From an uncultured Roseobacter sp. (GTDB taxonomy: Bacteria; Pseudomonadota; Alphaproteobacteria; Rhodobacterales; Rhodobacteraceae), in contig NZ_CANLXG010000002.1 of NCBI RefSeq assembly GCF_947495025.1, forward strand, positions 682,001 to 746,000: 64,000 bases of DNA, written 5' to 3'. Both the position numbers and the translations under genes were made by a program. This document shows, piece after piece, positions 52,183 through 61,794 of this stretch (its first letter is position 1; each line of letters opens with the position of its first letter). The notes under the pieces were generated by a model. That model worked only from the letters and a program-made list of their open reading frames with translations, was not told the origin of the DNA and did no database searches.

Positions 52183-55113
52183 TCAGGCGATGTCTGCCCC
52201 GCCAGGAGAGGCGCTGGAAACCCCGTCCACCGCAGGGGTCAGTATCTCCCGCAGCAAGGCCAGCGGATGCGCCCTGAGCGTCAGCCGCATGGAAACGTAA
52301 TCCTCCACCACCTCCTCGCCCAGGGTCATTTCCGGCAGCAGGGCGGCTGGCTCATCAATGGCCTCCCCCTCAATATCTCCGGCAAAGAGCGGCAGCGGCG
52401 CGCCCGGCACCAGTGCTCTGGCCTCCCAGAGTGCATCGCGCCGGGACATATTCAGACCGGCAAAAACATCCGCCTCCGCCAGACGCGCAACCATCGCCGG
52501 ATGCAGCCCGGCGCGCCGCCAGACATCGCGGACAGAGCGGTAGCCGTTGCCCCGGGCCGCCGTCAGCCAGCTGGCATCCTCCTCGCTCAGCCCTTTGATC
52601 TGGCGGAACCCCAGACGCAGTGCCAGCCCGCCCTGGCCGTCAGCCTCCATCGTGTTGTCCCAGAAACTGGCATTCACACAGACCGGGCGCACCTCGACCC
52701 CGTGCTCGCGCGCATCCCGCACGATCTGCGCCGGTGCATAAAACCCCATCGGCTGGGAATTCAGCAATGCACAGGCAAAAATCCCCGGATGATGGCACTT
52801 GATCCAGGCCGAGGCATAGACCAGCAGGGCAAAACTCGCGGCATGGCTTTCGGGAAACCCATAAGAGCCGAATCCCTCGATCTGTGAAAAGCAGCGCTCG
52901 GCGAAGTCCTGTTCATAGCCTTTACGTTTCATACCCCGCAGGAACAGTGTGCGGAATTCACTGACATTCCCGTGCTTTTTGAACGTGGCCAGAGAGCGGC
53001 GCAGCCGGTCTGCCTGATCAGGGGTAAATCCCGCGCCCACGATGGCGATCTGCATTGCCTGCTCCTGAAAAAGCGGCACGCCCAGCGTCTTGCCCAGCAC
53101 CTCGCCCAGCTCATCCGAGGGGAAGCTGACTTCCTCCTCTCCGTTCCGCCGGCGGATATAGGGATGCACCATATCGCCCTGAATGGGACCCGGGCGGATG
53201 ATCGCCACCTCGATCACCAGGTCGTAGAAATTGCGCGGCTTCATGCGCGGCAGAAAGTTCATCTGCGCGCGGCTCTCGACCTGAAAAACACCGATGCTGT
53301 CGGCCTGGCAGAGCATGTCATAGACCACAGGGTCCTCAGGCGGCAGCGTGGCCAGGGTATGGCTCGCCCTGTGATGCATCTTCAGCAGATCAAAGGCCTT
53401 GCGGATACAGGTCAGCATTCCAAGGCTCAGCACATCCACCTTCAGAATGCCCAGCGTTTCGATATCATCCTTGTCCCAGCAGATGACTGTGCGGCCCTCC
53501 ATCGTGGCGTTCTCAATGGGCACCAGCTCGTCCAGACGGCCCTCGGTCACGACAAAGCCACCCACATGCTGCGACAGGTGCCGGGGGAAGCCGTTGATCT
53601 CATAGACCAGCGCCAGTGTCTGCTGCAGCCGCCTGTCACCGGCATCAAGACCGATCTCGGCCATGCGTTCCGCCTCGATGCCCCTGGTCGAGAAAAAACC
53701 CCAGAGCTGCGAGGAGAGCGCCGAAATCGTATCTTCTGTCAGCCCCATGGCGCGGCCCACTTCGCGGATCGCCCGCTTCCCACGATAATGCACCACCGTC
53801 GCACAAAGACCCGCACGGTGACGGCCGTAACGTTCATAGATGTGCTGGATCACCTCTTCCCGGCGCTCATGCTCGAAATCCACGTCGATGTCGGGGGGCT
53901 CATCCCGCGCCTCAGAGACGAAACGCTCGAACACCATTGTGCCGATCTCGGGGCTGACCGACGTGATCCCCATGCAGTAACAGACCACCGAATTGGCCGC
54001 CGACCCGCGCCCCTGGCACAGGATATCCCGGCTGCGGGCAAAGGCCACGATGTCGCGCACTGTCAGGAAATAGGGCTCGTATTTCAGTTTAGCGATCAGG
54101 GTGAGCTCATGCTCCAGCAACCTGTGCACCTTTTCCGGGGCGCCGGACGGGTAGCGCCAGTCCAGCCCCTCATACGCCAGCCGGCGCAGCCGTTCAGTGG
54201 GTGTTTCTGTCTCTGTCCCTTCGAGCGGATACTCATAGCGCAGCTCATCCAGCGAGAAATCCAGTCTCTGTGACAGGGCATATGCGCGATCAACCGCGTC
54301 CCCGAACCCCTTAAAGAGGCGCCGCACCTCGATCTCTGAGCGCAGGCGCGCCTCACCGTTGGGCAGGGCGTCGCGACCCAGATCATCCACCCGGCGGCCC
54401 AGGCGGATGGCCGTAACCACATCTGCCAGCTTGCGGCGCGCACCGTGATGCATAAGCGGCGCGGCACTGGCGAGCGTCGGCAGACCCAGATGGCTGGCCT
54501 CTGCCGTCAGCGCGGCAAAACGTTCCGCATCGCGTCCGTCATAGACAGGGTGCAGACCGATGTGCAGCTTTCCGGCAAAGCGGCGCGTCAATGCCTGCGC
54601 AGTCTGCACCCATCCGCCCGCGCCGCGCTGTATCCATTGCGCCTCTGGCCAGAGAATGAGCTGCAGGGCCTCTCCCCGCTCCAGCAGATCGCTGAGCTGA
54701 AGCTCGCAGGAGCCCTTTCTGGTACGCAAACGTCCGACAGAGAGAATCCGGCAGAGGCTGCCCCAGCCTGCACGGCTTTCAGGCAGCACCGTTACCGGGC
54801 AGGCATCCGTAAACACAAGCCGTGCTGCAGGAATAAGCCGGGGGCGGATGTAAAGCGCCGGGCTGACGGCTGTACCGGGTGGCGCGGGCGGACCGCTCGG
54901 ACCATGGACCGTATCCCAGTCCTGACGCTCCTGCACCTGACGGGCAATCTCGCGGGCCCGGGCATGCGCCCGCACGATCCCCGCCACTGAATTTTCGTCT
55001 GCAATCGCCAGCGCCTCCATCCCAAGCGCGGCGGCACGGAAGACATATTCCTCCGGATGGGAAGCCCCTTTGAGGAACGAGAAATTCGACGTGATGCTGA
55101 GCTCGGTAAACAT
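52183..55113 (-). CDS. dnaE2: Error-prone DNA polymerase DnaE2 (C-terminally short)
   Basis: 976 residues. N-terminal PHP domain (LSITSNFSFLKGASHPEEYVFRAAALG), C-family polymerase core with catalytic Asp pair in PPDIDVDFEHERREEV (near 406-410) and the third in ILKVDVLSLGML (near 559), then the helix-hairpin-helix region (GFRQIKGLSEEDASWLTAAR). The protein stops at AHPLALLREILTPAVDGVSSASPGG, where relatives of about 1080 residues continue into an OB-fold domain (usually with a VAGLVLVRQRP-type start). It carries out SOS-induced translesion synthesis with ImuB. A near-consensus SOS box lies upstream. Confidence 0.94.
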   Translation of the reverse strand: MFTELSITSNFSFLKGASHPEEYVFRAAALGMEALAIADENSVAGIVRAHARAREIARQVQERQDWDTVHGPSGPPAPPGTAVSPALYIRPRLIPAARLVFTDACPVTVLPESRAGWGSLCRILSVGRLRTRKGSCELQLSDLLERGEALQLILWPEAQWIQRGAGGWVQTAQALTRRFAGKLHIGLHPVYDGRDAERFAALTAEASHLGLPTLASAAPLMHHGARRKLADVVTAIRLGRRVDDLGRDALPNGEARLRSEIEVRRLFKGFGDAVDRAYALSQRLDFSLDELRYEYPLEGTETETPTERLRRLAYEGLDWRYPSGAPEKVHRLLEHELTLIAKLKYEPYFLTVRDIVAFARSRDILCQGRGSAANSVVCYCMGITSVSPEIGTMVFERFVSEARDEPPDIDVDFEHERREEVIQHIYERYGRHRAGLCATVVHYRGKRAIREVGRAMGLTEDTISALSSQLWGFFSTRGIEAERMAEIGLDAGDRRLQQTLALVYEINGFPRHLSQHVGGFVVTEGRLDELVPIENATMEGRTVICWDKDDIETLGILKVDVLSLGMLTCIRKAFDLLKMHHRASHTLATLPPEDPVVYDMLCQADSIGVFQVESRAQMNFLPRMKPRNFYDLVIEVAIIRPGPIQGDMVHPYIRRRNGEEEVSFPSDELGEVLGKTLGVPLFQEQAMQIAIVGAGFTPDQADRLRRSLATFKKHGNVSEFRTLFLRGMKRKGYEQDFAERCFSQIEGFGSYGFPESHAASFALLVYASAWIKCHHPGIFACALLNSQPMGFYAPAQIVRDAREHGVEVRPVCVNASFWDNTMEADGQGGLALRLGFRQIKGLSEEDASWLTAARGNGYRSVRDVWRRAGLHPAMVARLAEADVFAGLNMSRRDALWEARALVPGAPLPLFAGDIEGEAIDEPAALLPEMTLGEEVVEDYVSMRLTLRAHPLALLREILTPAVDGVSSASPGGADIA

Positions 55114-55129
55114 GGCAGGCCCTCTTTAT

Positions 55130-55144
55130 ATTCACCTTTTGTTC
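55130..55144 (-). promoter_or_regulatory. Near-consensus LexA/SOS box of dnaE2
   Basis: ATTC-ACCTTTT-GTTC, one mismatch from GTTC-N7-GTTC, 16 bp upstream of the dnaE2 start. The stretch TTTTGTTCTCA is shared with the imuB box. It lies in the divergent region with the DUF1203 gene. Confidence 0.65.
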
Positions 55145-55234
55145 TCATTTGGAGTCCTTTTGTGATTGCGCAAAATCCGGGTCGCTTGAGCACCGGAAAC
55201 GGCCCATACCTGTTTCAGAAGAAGGGAGCAGAAT

Positions 55235-55699
55235 ATGCACAGATTCACCGCGATAGAGACTGAAATTGTCCGGAAATGGCAGGAAGGCAGACCGGATGAC
55301 AACGGTCAGACGCCGGAGCGTGCTGTCTCGGATGGACAGGGAAACCCCTGCCGGCACTGCCTGCGCCAGATACCGGAAGGTCAGGAAATGCTGATTCTCG
55401 GGCACCGCCCCTTTGAGACGCTCCAGCCCTACGCCGAAACGGGACCCGTCTTTGTCTGCGCCACCCCCTGCACGCGCGCAGAACCAGAGGAAACTCCCGA
55501 GATCCTGCAATCGTCACCGGACTATCTGATCAAGGGCTACTCCGCAGACGAGCGCATCGTCTACGGCACCGGCGAAATTACCCCAACTTCCCGGATTACC
55601 GACAAGATCCAGAGCGTATTTGCTGACCCGAAGGTGGCTTTCATCCACATCCGCTCTGCCCGCAACAACTGCTATCAGCTGCGCATCGACAGATCCTGA
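55235..55699 (+). CDS. DUF1203 family protein
   Basis: A 154-residue conserved protein. The family core is visible: [37 protein letters not shown] and [14 protein letters not shown], then [16 protein letters not shown]. The CxxC-like Cys pattern could bind a metal. Function not established. It is divergent from dnaE2 and 79 bp upstream of the zinc-finger gene. Confidence 0.88.
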   Translation: MHRFTAIETEIVRKWQEGRPDDNGQTPERAVSDGQGNPCRHCLRQIPEGQEMLILGHRPFETLQPYAETGPVFVCATPCTRAEPEETPEILQSSPDYLIKGYSADERIVYGTGEITPTSRITDKIQSVFADPKVAFIHIRSARNNCYQLRIDRS

Positions 55700-55778
55700 C
55701 GCCGGAAAGCAGCAGACAGGCTTGCCCCCCGCACGCGCTTTGGTCATAACGGGCCCAAGCGATCCCGAGGAAAAACCG

Positions 55779-55958
55779 ATGACCCTGCAAGCGCCCGAAA
55801 CCAAGATTGTCGACAGCTACCGCATCGCCTGTGACGGCGGCGAGGGCGCACTGGGGCATCCGCGTGTCTGGCTGCAGATCCCTAAAGACACCGGTTGGGT
55901 TGAATGCGGATACTGCGACTGCAAATACATACACCGGGACCACCAGGACAAAGCCTGA
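55779..55958 (+). CDS. Small zinc-finger protein (zf-CHCC type)
   Basis: 59 residues. Start ATG at 55779 with AGGA 8 bases upstream. A CHCC zinc finger is evident: Cys in RIACDGG, His in [11 protein letters not shown], and the CxxC of [12 protein letters not shown]. The same finger occurs in mitochondrial complex I subunit NDUFS6, and bacterial homologues are widespread in alphaproteobacteria. The open frame extends 5' but the upstream part is not coding-like. Confidence 0.88.
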   Translation: MTLQAPETKIVDSYRIACDGGEGALGHPRVWLQIPKDTGWVECGYCDCKYIHRDHQDKA

Positions 55959-55995
55959 GACGCGCCCGGACCTGTCAGCCCGGGGCCACTGAACC

Positions 55996-56454
55996 CTATC
56001 GACTGATTTTGCGGTCTGCAGCAGCTTTGACGCAGGAAATCATCGCGTCAGTCTGCTTTTTGTCTGCCAGAACGTAAGCAAGATACTGATGGCCGGCCCA
56101 GAACCTGACCCGTTCGCCCGACTGTATACGACCCTTCCCCACTGCCGTTCCTGAACTGCGGTGAAAATACGTGTAAGTGGCCCTGCCTGACTTTCCGTCC
56201 TCACAGGCAAACTTTGCTTTGCCTGCACCCGCAAAACCGCGCCACCATTCGCCCACGCACAGCGTCCCGTTTTCGGTCTGCGCGACAACAGGTCCACTTT
56301 CCCGGCCTGTGGTGTATCCGTGGAAAAACCCCTGTCCGTCCTCGAAACAGCCAACAAAGGGAACGCAGAAGTCATTCGACAGCGTGCAGGTTTCCGCAGC
56401 TGCAGAAGTGCAAAGAAGTCCGGCAAGAAGGCTCGTCATTACGGTGCGGGTCAT
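55996..56454 (-). CDS. Secreted hypothetical protein, Cys-rich
   Basis: 152 residues with a clear signal peptide (MTRTVMTSLLAGLLCTSAAA, cleavage after about residue 20). The mature part has six cysteines (ETCTLSNDFC, VGCFEDG, LCVGEWW, FACEDG, ISCVKAAAD), suggesting disulfides in the periplasm. No family recognised. ATG 56454 is chosen; an in-frame ATG at 56466 is equally possible. It is divergent from polA, only 36 bp apart. A much longer frame through polA on this strand is antisense only. Confidence 0.75.
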   Translation of the reverse strand: MTRTVMTSLLAGLLCTSAAAETCTLSNDFCVPFVGCFEDGQGFFHGYTTGRESGPVVAQTENGTLCVGEWWRGFAGAGKAKFACEDGKSGRATYTYFHRSSGTAVGKGRIQSGERVRFWAGHQYLAYVLADKKQTDAMISCVKAAADRKISR

Positions 56455-56490
56455 GTAGAAAATCATCAACGCAGAAAAAGGGTGTTCAGG

Positions 56491-59295
56491 ATGAGTGGTA
56501 GCGGCTTTGGCAAAGGGTGTCATCTGCATCTTATCGACGGATCGGCATTCATTTTCCGTGCCTATCACGCGCTGCCCCCGCTGACCCGCAAGTCGGACGG
56601 GCTGCCCATCGGTGCAGTCTCGGGCTTCTGCAACATGCTGCACCGTTATGTTGAGGGAAACACCGGACCCGACGCACCTACCCATGTAGCTGTGATCTTT
56701 GACAAGGGCAGCCATACATTCCGCAACGAGCTGTATGACCAGTACAAAGCCAACCGCGAGGCCATGCCCGAGGACCTGCGCCCGCAGATCCCGCTTACCC
56801 GGCGCGCGACCGAGGCCTTCAACATCGCCTGCAAGGAAAAAGAGGGTTTCGAGGCCGACGACATCATCGCGACCCTGGCCGTGCAGGCCCGCGCTGCCGG
56901 TGGGCGCTGCACCATCATCAGTTCCGACAAGGACCTGATGCAGCTGGTGGGCGACGGTGTCGAAATGCTGGATGCGATGAAAAACAAACGCATCGACCGC
57001 GAGGGTGTATTCGAGAAATTCGGCGTCTATCCTGACCGTGTGGTCGACGTCCAGGCGCTGGCGGGCGATTCCGTCGACAACGTGCCGGGCGCGCCTGGAA
57101 TCGGGGTGAAAACCGCCGCCCTGCTGATCAACGAATACGGTGATCTGGATGCGCTGCTGGAGCGCGCCGGCGAGATCAAACAGCCCAAACGACGCCAGAC
57201 CCTGATAGAGCACGCCGAGCAGATCCGTCTGTCGCGCCAGCTGGTGCTGCTGGACGAGAACACGCCGCTGGACTTTACCCTCGACGATCTGGAGGTGCGG
57301 GACCCGGACCCGGGGGCCCTGATGCCTTTCCTGGCCGAAATGGAGTTTCGCACGCTGACAAAGCGGATCGCGGACCAGCTGGGAGTTGAGCCGCCCACTA
57401 TCGAAGACACGCCCGCCAACGCTCCCGACACGCCGCAGATCGAGGACGTGCCCTTTGACCGCGCGGGCTATGAAATGGTTGGTGATGCCGCGGCGTTGCA
57501 GTCCTGGATCGATGACATTTACGAACACGGATATGTTGCAGTTGATACAGAGACCACGGGCCTCGACGAAATGCGCGCCGATCTGGTGGGTATCTCGCTC
57601 TGCGTGCGCCCCGGACGCGCCTGCTACATCCCGCTGATCCACAAGGCGCATCGTGGCGACGACCTTTTTGGCTCGGACGAGCTGGCAGAGGGCCAGATGG
57701 CGGTTCAGGACGCGCTGAACATGCTCAAACCTGTGCTTGAGGACCCGTCGATCCTCAAAATCGGGCAGAACATGAAATACGACGCCAAAATCCTGGCCCG
57801 CAACGGCGTCGAAGCAGCCCCGATCGAGGACACTATGCTGATGTCCTATGCGATGCATGCAGGGCTGCACGGGCATGGCATGGACACGCTCTCTGAGCGG
57901 TATCTGAACCATACGCCAATTCCCATAAAACCTCTGTTAGGTTCTGGAAAATCGGCAATCACCTTTGACAAGGTCCCGATTGAAGACGCCGTACCCTATG
58001 CGGCCGAAGACGCGGATATCACTCTGCGCCTCTGGCAGCATTTCAAACCGATGCTGCACCGCGCACAGGTGACACGGGTCTACGAATCCATGGAGAGACC
58101 TCTGGTGCCGGTGCTGGCTGGCATGGAACGCTCGGGCATCAAGGTGGACCGCAATACGCTGTCGCAGATGTCCAATGCCTTCAGCCAGAAAATGGCAGGC
58201 CTGGAGGATGAGATCTACGAACTGGCGGGGCGCAAATTCAACGTCGGCTCACCAAAACAACTTGGCGAGATCCTGTTTGACGAAATGGGGATCGAGGGCG
58301 GCAAAAAGGGTAAAACAGGTGCCTATGCCACCGGGGCGGACGTGCTCGAAGACCTCGCCACTATGCACGAACTGCCCGCACGTGTGCTGGACTGGCGGCA
58401 GCTTTCCAAACTGAAATCGACCTATACGGATGCGCTGCAGGATCACATCAACGCAGACACTGGCCGGGTGCATACATCCTATTCCATCGCCGGCGCATCG
58501 ACCGGCAGGCTGGCGTCAACAGACCCTAACCTGCAGAATATCCCGATCCGTACCGAAGAAGGCCGACGCATCCGCGAGGCTTTTGTCGCCGAAGAAGGCA
58601 AGACCCTCGTCGCGCTGGATTACAGCCAGATCGAGCTGCGTATCCTCGCCCATATCGCTGATATCCCCGCGCTGAAACAGGCCTTTGCCGATGGGCAGGA
58701 CATACATGCGATGACTGCATCCGAGATGTTCGACGTGCCGATGGACGAGATGACGCCTGACGTCCGCCGCCGCGCCAAGGCGATCAACTTTGGTGTGATC
58801 TACGGCATCTCCGGCTTTGGGCTTGCACGCAACCTGCGCATCCCGCGCTCAGAGGCGCAGGGCTTTATCGACCGCTACTTTGAACGCTTCCCCGGCATCC
58901 GCACCTATATGGACGACACCAGGGCCTTTGCGAAGGAACATGGGTATGTTGAAACGCTTTTTGGCCGTCGCATCCACACGCCCGAGATTTCCGCCAAAGG
59001 CCCCCGCGCCGGATTTGCCCAGCGCGCCGCGATCAACGCGCCCATTCAGGGCACGGCGGCTGATGTGATCCGCAGGGCAATGATCCGCATGCCTCCGGCC
59101 ATCGAGAATCTGCCGGCAGTGATGCTGCTGCAGGTGCACGATGAACTGTTGTTCGAAGTGGATCAGGGTGCGGAAGACGATCTTATCACAGCAGCGCGCG
59201 ACATCATGGAAAACGCTGCAGACCCGGTCGTGAAACTGGACGTGAAACTGACGGTAGATGCGGGAACGGGCGCGAACTGGGCCGTCGCCCACTAG
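56491..59295 (+). CDS. polA: DNA polymerase I
   Basis: 934 residues with three domains. The 5' nuclease domain (LHLIDGSAFIFRAYHALPPL, VIFDKGSHTFRNELYDQYKANR) covers about 1-290. The 3'-5' exonuclease starts near 350 and keeps its acidic residues (VAVDTETTGLDE, NMKYDAKIL, YAAEDADITLRL), so proofreading should be active. The polymerase domain has motif A LVALDYSQIELRILAHI (near 707), the O-helix RRRAKAINFGVIYGIS and motif C LQVHDELLFEV (near 879). The start at 56491 has AAAGGG upstream; the longer open frame overlaps the divergent gene and is rejected. Confidence 0.97.
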   Translation: MSGSGFGKGCHLHLIDGSAFIFRAYHALPPLTRKSDGLPIGAVSGFCNMLHRYVEGNTGPDAPTHVAVIFDKGSHTFRNELYDQYKANREAMPEDLRPQIPLTRRATEAFNIACKEKEGFEADDIIATLAVQARAAGGRCTIISSDKDLMQLVGDGVEMLDAMKNKRIDREGVFEKFGVYPDRVVDVQALAGDSVDNVPGAPGIGVKTAALLINEYGDLDALLERAGEIKQPKRRQTLIEHAEQIRLSRQLVLLDENTPLDFTLDDLEVRDPDPGALMPFLAEMEFRTLTKRIADQLGVEPPTIEDTPANAPDTPQIEDVPFDRAGYEMVGDAAALQSWIDDIYEHGYVAVDTETTGLDEMRADLVGISLCVRPGRACYIPLIHKAHRGDDLFGSDELAEGQMAVQDALNMLKPVLEDPSILKIGQNMKYDAKILARNGVEAAPIEDTMLMSYAMHAGLHGHGMDTLSERYLNHTPIPIKPLLGSGKSAITFDKVPIEDAVPYAAEDADITLRLWQHFKPMLHRAQVTRVYESMERPLVPVLAGMERSGIKVDRNTLSQMSNAFSQKMAGLEDEIYELAGRKFNVGSPKQLGEILFDEMGIEGGKKGKTGAYATGADVLEDLATMHELPARVLDWRQLSKLKSTYTDALQDHINADTGRVHTSYSIAGASTGRLASTDPNLQNIPIRTEEGRRIREAFVAEEGKTLVALDYSQIELRILAHIADIPALKQAFADGQDIHAMTASEMFDVPMDEMTPDVRRRAKAINFGVIYGISGFGLARNLRIPRSEAQGFIDRYFERFPGIRTYMDDTRAFAKEHGYVETLFGRRIHTPEISAKGPRAGFAQRAAINAPIQGTAADVIRRAMIRMPPAIENLPAVMLLQVHDELLFEVDQGAEDDLITAARDIMENAADPVVKLDVKLTVDAGTGANWAVAH

Positions 59296-59296
59296 A

Positions 59297-60019
59297 TCAG
59301 ACAGCAGTCAGTGCGTTCAACCCGGTCAGATCCGGGGCAGACTGGCCCGACAGCGCCCAGGCAGCGATAATCCAGCCACCATAGCCTGCAGCCCGGAGGG
59401 CCGCGCCGAGTGCTGTCGCTTCTTCCCCCGGATCGTGCGGAACAGAGACTGTTTTCACCAGATCACCATAGCTGGCAACAGCAATTTCAGCAGCCGACGG
59501 CCCGGCCGGCAGATCCAGCGCGAGGCCGATCTGCGGGTGAGCGACTTCACGCAGGACATCTGCCGCGATCTCTGTACTGCACAGAAACGCGCCGGGGTCG
59601 GCCTCATAGCCTATGGTCAGCGTGATGTGCCCGGGCAGATCGGTGGCCACGGCGCGCAGGTTTTCCACCAGTGTTGACCGCGCCTTGTCACCCTCGGCAA
59701 CGCCGCCCAGTACATGCAGGCCGCTGACCCGCAGTTCATGTGCGTACCGCAGGGCCCGGCGCATGTCGTACCGGAACCGCTGCGCACTGTCGGGGACGGC
59801 GGCGAAACCGCGATCACCGCCGGTGTAGTTCGGCGGCGGCACCATAATCTGCATCAGATCCACGCCGGCGCGCAGCAAAGCCAGCCGGGTTTCCCGCGCC
59901 GGCATTTCATAGGGGAACGCGACGGCAACTGCGGTCACTCCGGCGGCTGCAGCAGTCTCGACACGGTCCGGAAATGGCAGATCAGCCCAGAGCCGGTCCA
60001 GATTTGCCGCAATCTGCAT
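59297..60019 (-). CDS. Hydroxypyruvate isomerase-like TIM-barrel protein lacking catalytic residues
   Basis: A 240-residue xylose-isomerase-like TIM barrel of the Hyi group (ANLDRLWADLPFPDRVETAAAAGVTAVAVAFPYE is the characteristic opening). The two glutamates of hydroxypyruvate isomerase are not at their expected places: the segment ahead of PGAFL reads LTIGYEAD instead of the IEPxN type, and GWxxCEY is replaced by GWIIAAW. An altered reaction or loss of activity is likely. ATG 60019 follows GGGGGTGATC, a good anti-16S match. It is convergent with polA, stops 1 bp apart. Confidence 0.8.
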   Translation of the reverse strand: MQIAANLDRLWADLPFPDRVETAAAAGVTAVAVAFPYEMPARETRLALLRAGVDLMQIMVPPPNYTGGDRGFAAVPDSAQRFRYDMRRALRYAHELRVSGLHVLGGVAEGDKARSTLVENLRAVATDLPGHITLTIGYEADPGAFLCSTEIAADVLREVAHPQIGLALDLPAGPSAAEIAVASYGDLVKTVSVPHDPGEEATALGAALRAAGYGGWIIAAWALSGQSAPDLTGLNALTAV

Positions 60020-60142
60020 GATCACCCCCGTTTTGTGATTTAGCTCAGATTAGAGAGTGTTCTGCCGGCACCCAAGCGCACCGGTCTTACAACATGACTT
60101 CCGCAGACGGACAGTGACCAGGTTGCAACGCCAGTCCGGGGT

Positions 60143-60730
60143 TCAGGGCAGTTCAGCGCTGGGAATGATGCGGAAAAACACACCGCCTGACCAGACACCG
60201 AACCAGTCGTCGTGATGCACTCCAAGATCTACCAGACGATAAAAACTTTTCCGGTCGATCAGCGCCTCGAGTTCCGCGCGCACGAGAACATAGGGCGAGG
60301 GTTCGCCGGTTTCCGGATCGCGCACCACGCGGATCGGGTTTTGCGGACCCGCACTGACTTTGTCGCCAACCTGCGTCTCGAAACGCAGAACCTGCGCGTT
60401 TTCAATACCCGTTCCCTCAAAATCCACGGCCAAAAAGGGAGCGTCATCCACCGTGATCCCGACTTTCTCCACCGGTGTGACAAGAAAATATTTACCATCT
60501 TCCTTTTTAAGAATCGATGAGAACAGCTTTACCAGTCCAGGCCGTCCGATGGGCGTTCCCTGGTAGAACCACGTGCCATCGCGGGCAATCCGCATGTCCA
60601 GATCACCGCAAAACGGCGGATTCCACAGATGTACAGGCGGTAACCCGCGTGTTTTTACGGCAGTAACCGATGCGGCAAGGCTTTCCGCCGAAGGAGTCAC
60701 GGTTTTTTGTCCACTCATAGCTTTTGCCAT
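60143..60730 (-). CDS. DUF1285 family protein
   Basis: A 195-residue conserved protein with the DUF1285 core (PPVHLWNPPFCGDLDMRIARDGTWFYQGTPIGRPGLVKLFSSILKKEDGKYFLVTPVEKVGITVDDAPFLAVDFE). AGGG precedes ATG 60730. It is divergent from the moxR operon, which it accompanies in many alphaproteobacteria. Function not established. Confidence 0.92.
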   Translation of the reverse strand: MAKAMSGQKTVTPSAESLAASVTAVKTRGLPPVHLWNPPFCGDLDMRIARDGTWFYQGTPIGRPGLVKLFSSILKKEDGKYFLVTPVEKVGITVDDAPFLAVDFEGTGIENAQVLRFETQVGDKVSAGPQNPIRVVRDPETGEPSPYVLVRAELEALIDRKSFYRLVDLGVHHDDWFGVWSGGVFFRIIPSAELP

Positions 60731-60786
60731 TTCCCTTCACCGCGATAGAGTTACATCAGACATATAACCCATCGGAGCACGTTGTC

Positions 60787-61794
60787 ATGAGTGATGCAGA
60801 AGACATGGTCGCGCAGATTGAAGCGCTTGGCGATAAACTGAACGCGGCCAGGAATTCGATCACCAAACGGTTCATCGGACAGGAACGGGTTGTGGAACTG
60901 ACCCTGACCGCGCTGCTTTGTGGAGGGCATGGCCTGCTGATCGGTCTGCCTGGACTTGGCAAGACCCGCCTTGTGGAAACGCTGTCAACGGTCATGGGAC
61001 TGCACGGTAATCGCGTCCAGTTCACACCTGACCTGATGCCAGCGGATATTCTGGGCTCAGAGGTTCTGGACACCGCCGCGGACGGGTCCCGTGCATTCCG
61101 GTTCATTCAGGGGCCGATCTTCTGCCAGCTGCTGATGGCGGACGAAATTAACCGGGCCTCGCCCCGCACACAGTCCGCGCTCCTCCAAGCGATGCAGGAG
61201 AAAACCGTGACTGTTGCAGGGGAAAACCGCGCTCTGGGCATACCGTTTCACGTACTTGCCACGCAGAACCCGATCGAACAGGAAGGGACCTACCCTCTGC
61301 CCGAAGCGCAACTGGACCGTTTTCTCGTTCAGATTGATGTTGCCTATCCGGACCGCGCGACAGAGCGGGATATTCTGCTGGCCACAACAGGCGACGTCGA
61401 AGAGGAATCGACCGAAGTCTTTTCGGCCGCCGAGCTTCTGGCGGCCCAGCAACTGCTGCGCCGGATGCCGGTTGGTGACAGTGTAGTAGAGATGATCCTC
61501 GATCTGGTCCGCGCCTTCCGGCCCGAAGAGGAAAGCGCCAGCCAGCGGGTGCGGGAGACCGTCGCCTGGGGTCCTGGCCCCCGCGCGGCGCAGGCGCTGA
61601 TGCTGACGGTGCGCGCGCGCGCCCTGCTGCAGGGTCGTCTGGCACCGTCTGCAGAGGACGTGCTCGACATGGCGCGACCGGTCCTCAGCCACCGGATGGC
61701 GCTGAACTTCGCCGCCCGCGCCCGGGGCGACAGTCTTCAGGGACTCATTGAAACGACCGCTGCTGATCTTGCCGGAACAAAGGCCGCAGCGTGA
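60787..61794 (+). CDS. MoxR family AAA+ ATPase
   Basis: 335 residues. Walker A GLPGLGKTRLVE, Walker B LLMADEINRASPRTQSALLQAMQE, sensor 1 HVLATQNPIEQEGTYPLPEAQLDRF and the AAA lid domain are intact. MoxR proteins act as chaperones for metal-centre or von Willebrand-type partner proteins. ATG 60787 has GGAG 9 bases upstream; the frame is open 63 bases earlier but overlaps the divergent DUF1285 gene. The next gene overlaps its stop. Confidence 0.95.
   Translation: MSDAEDMVAQIEALGDKLNAARNSITKRFIGQERVVELTLTALLCGGHGLLIGLPGLGKTRLVETLSTVMGLHGNRVQFTPDLMPADILGSEVLDTAADGSRAFRFIQGPIFCQLLMADEINRASPRTQSALLQAMQEKTVTVAGENRALGIPFHVLATQNPIEQEGTYPLPEAQLDRFLVQIDVAYPDRATERDILLATTGDVEEESTEVFSAAELLAAQQLLRRMPVGDSVVEMILDLVRAFRPEEESASQRVRETVAWGPGPRAAQALMLTVRARALLQGRLAPSAEDVLDMARPVLSHRMALNFAARARGDSLQGLIETTAADLAGTKAAA

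Noticed and set aside
55996..57912. Very long minus-strand open frame (638 codons) running through polA
   Set aside because: Only the last 152 codons (from 56454) look like a gene, with a signal peptide. The rest is antisense to polA, whose domains and motifs are unmistakable on the plus strand.
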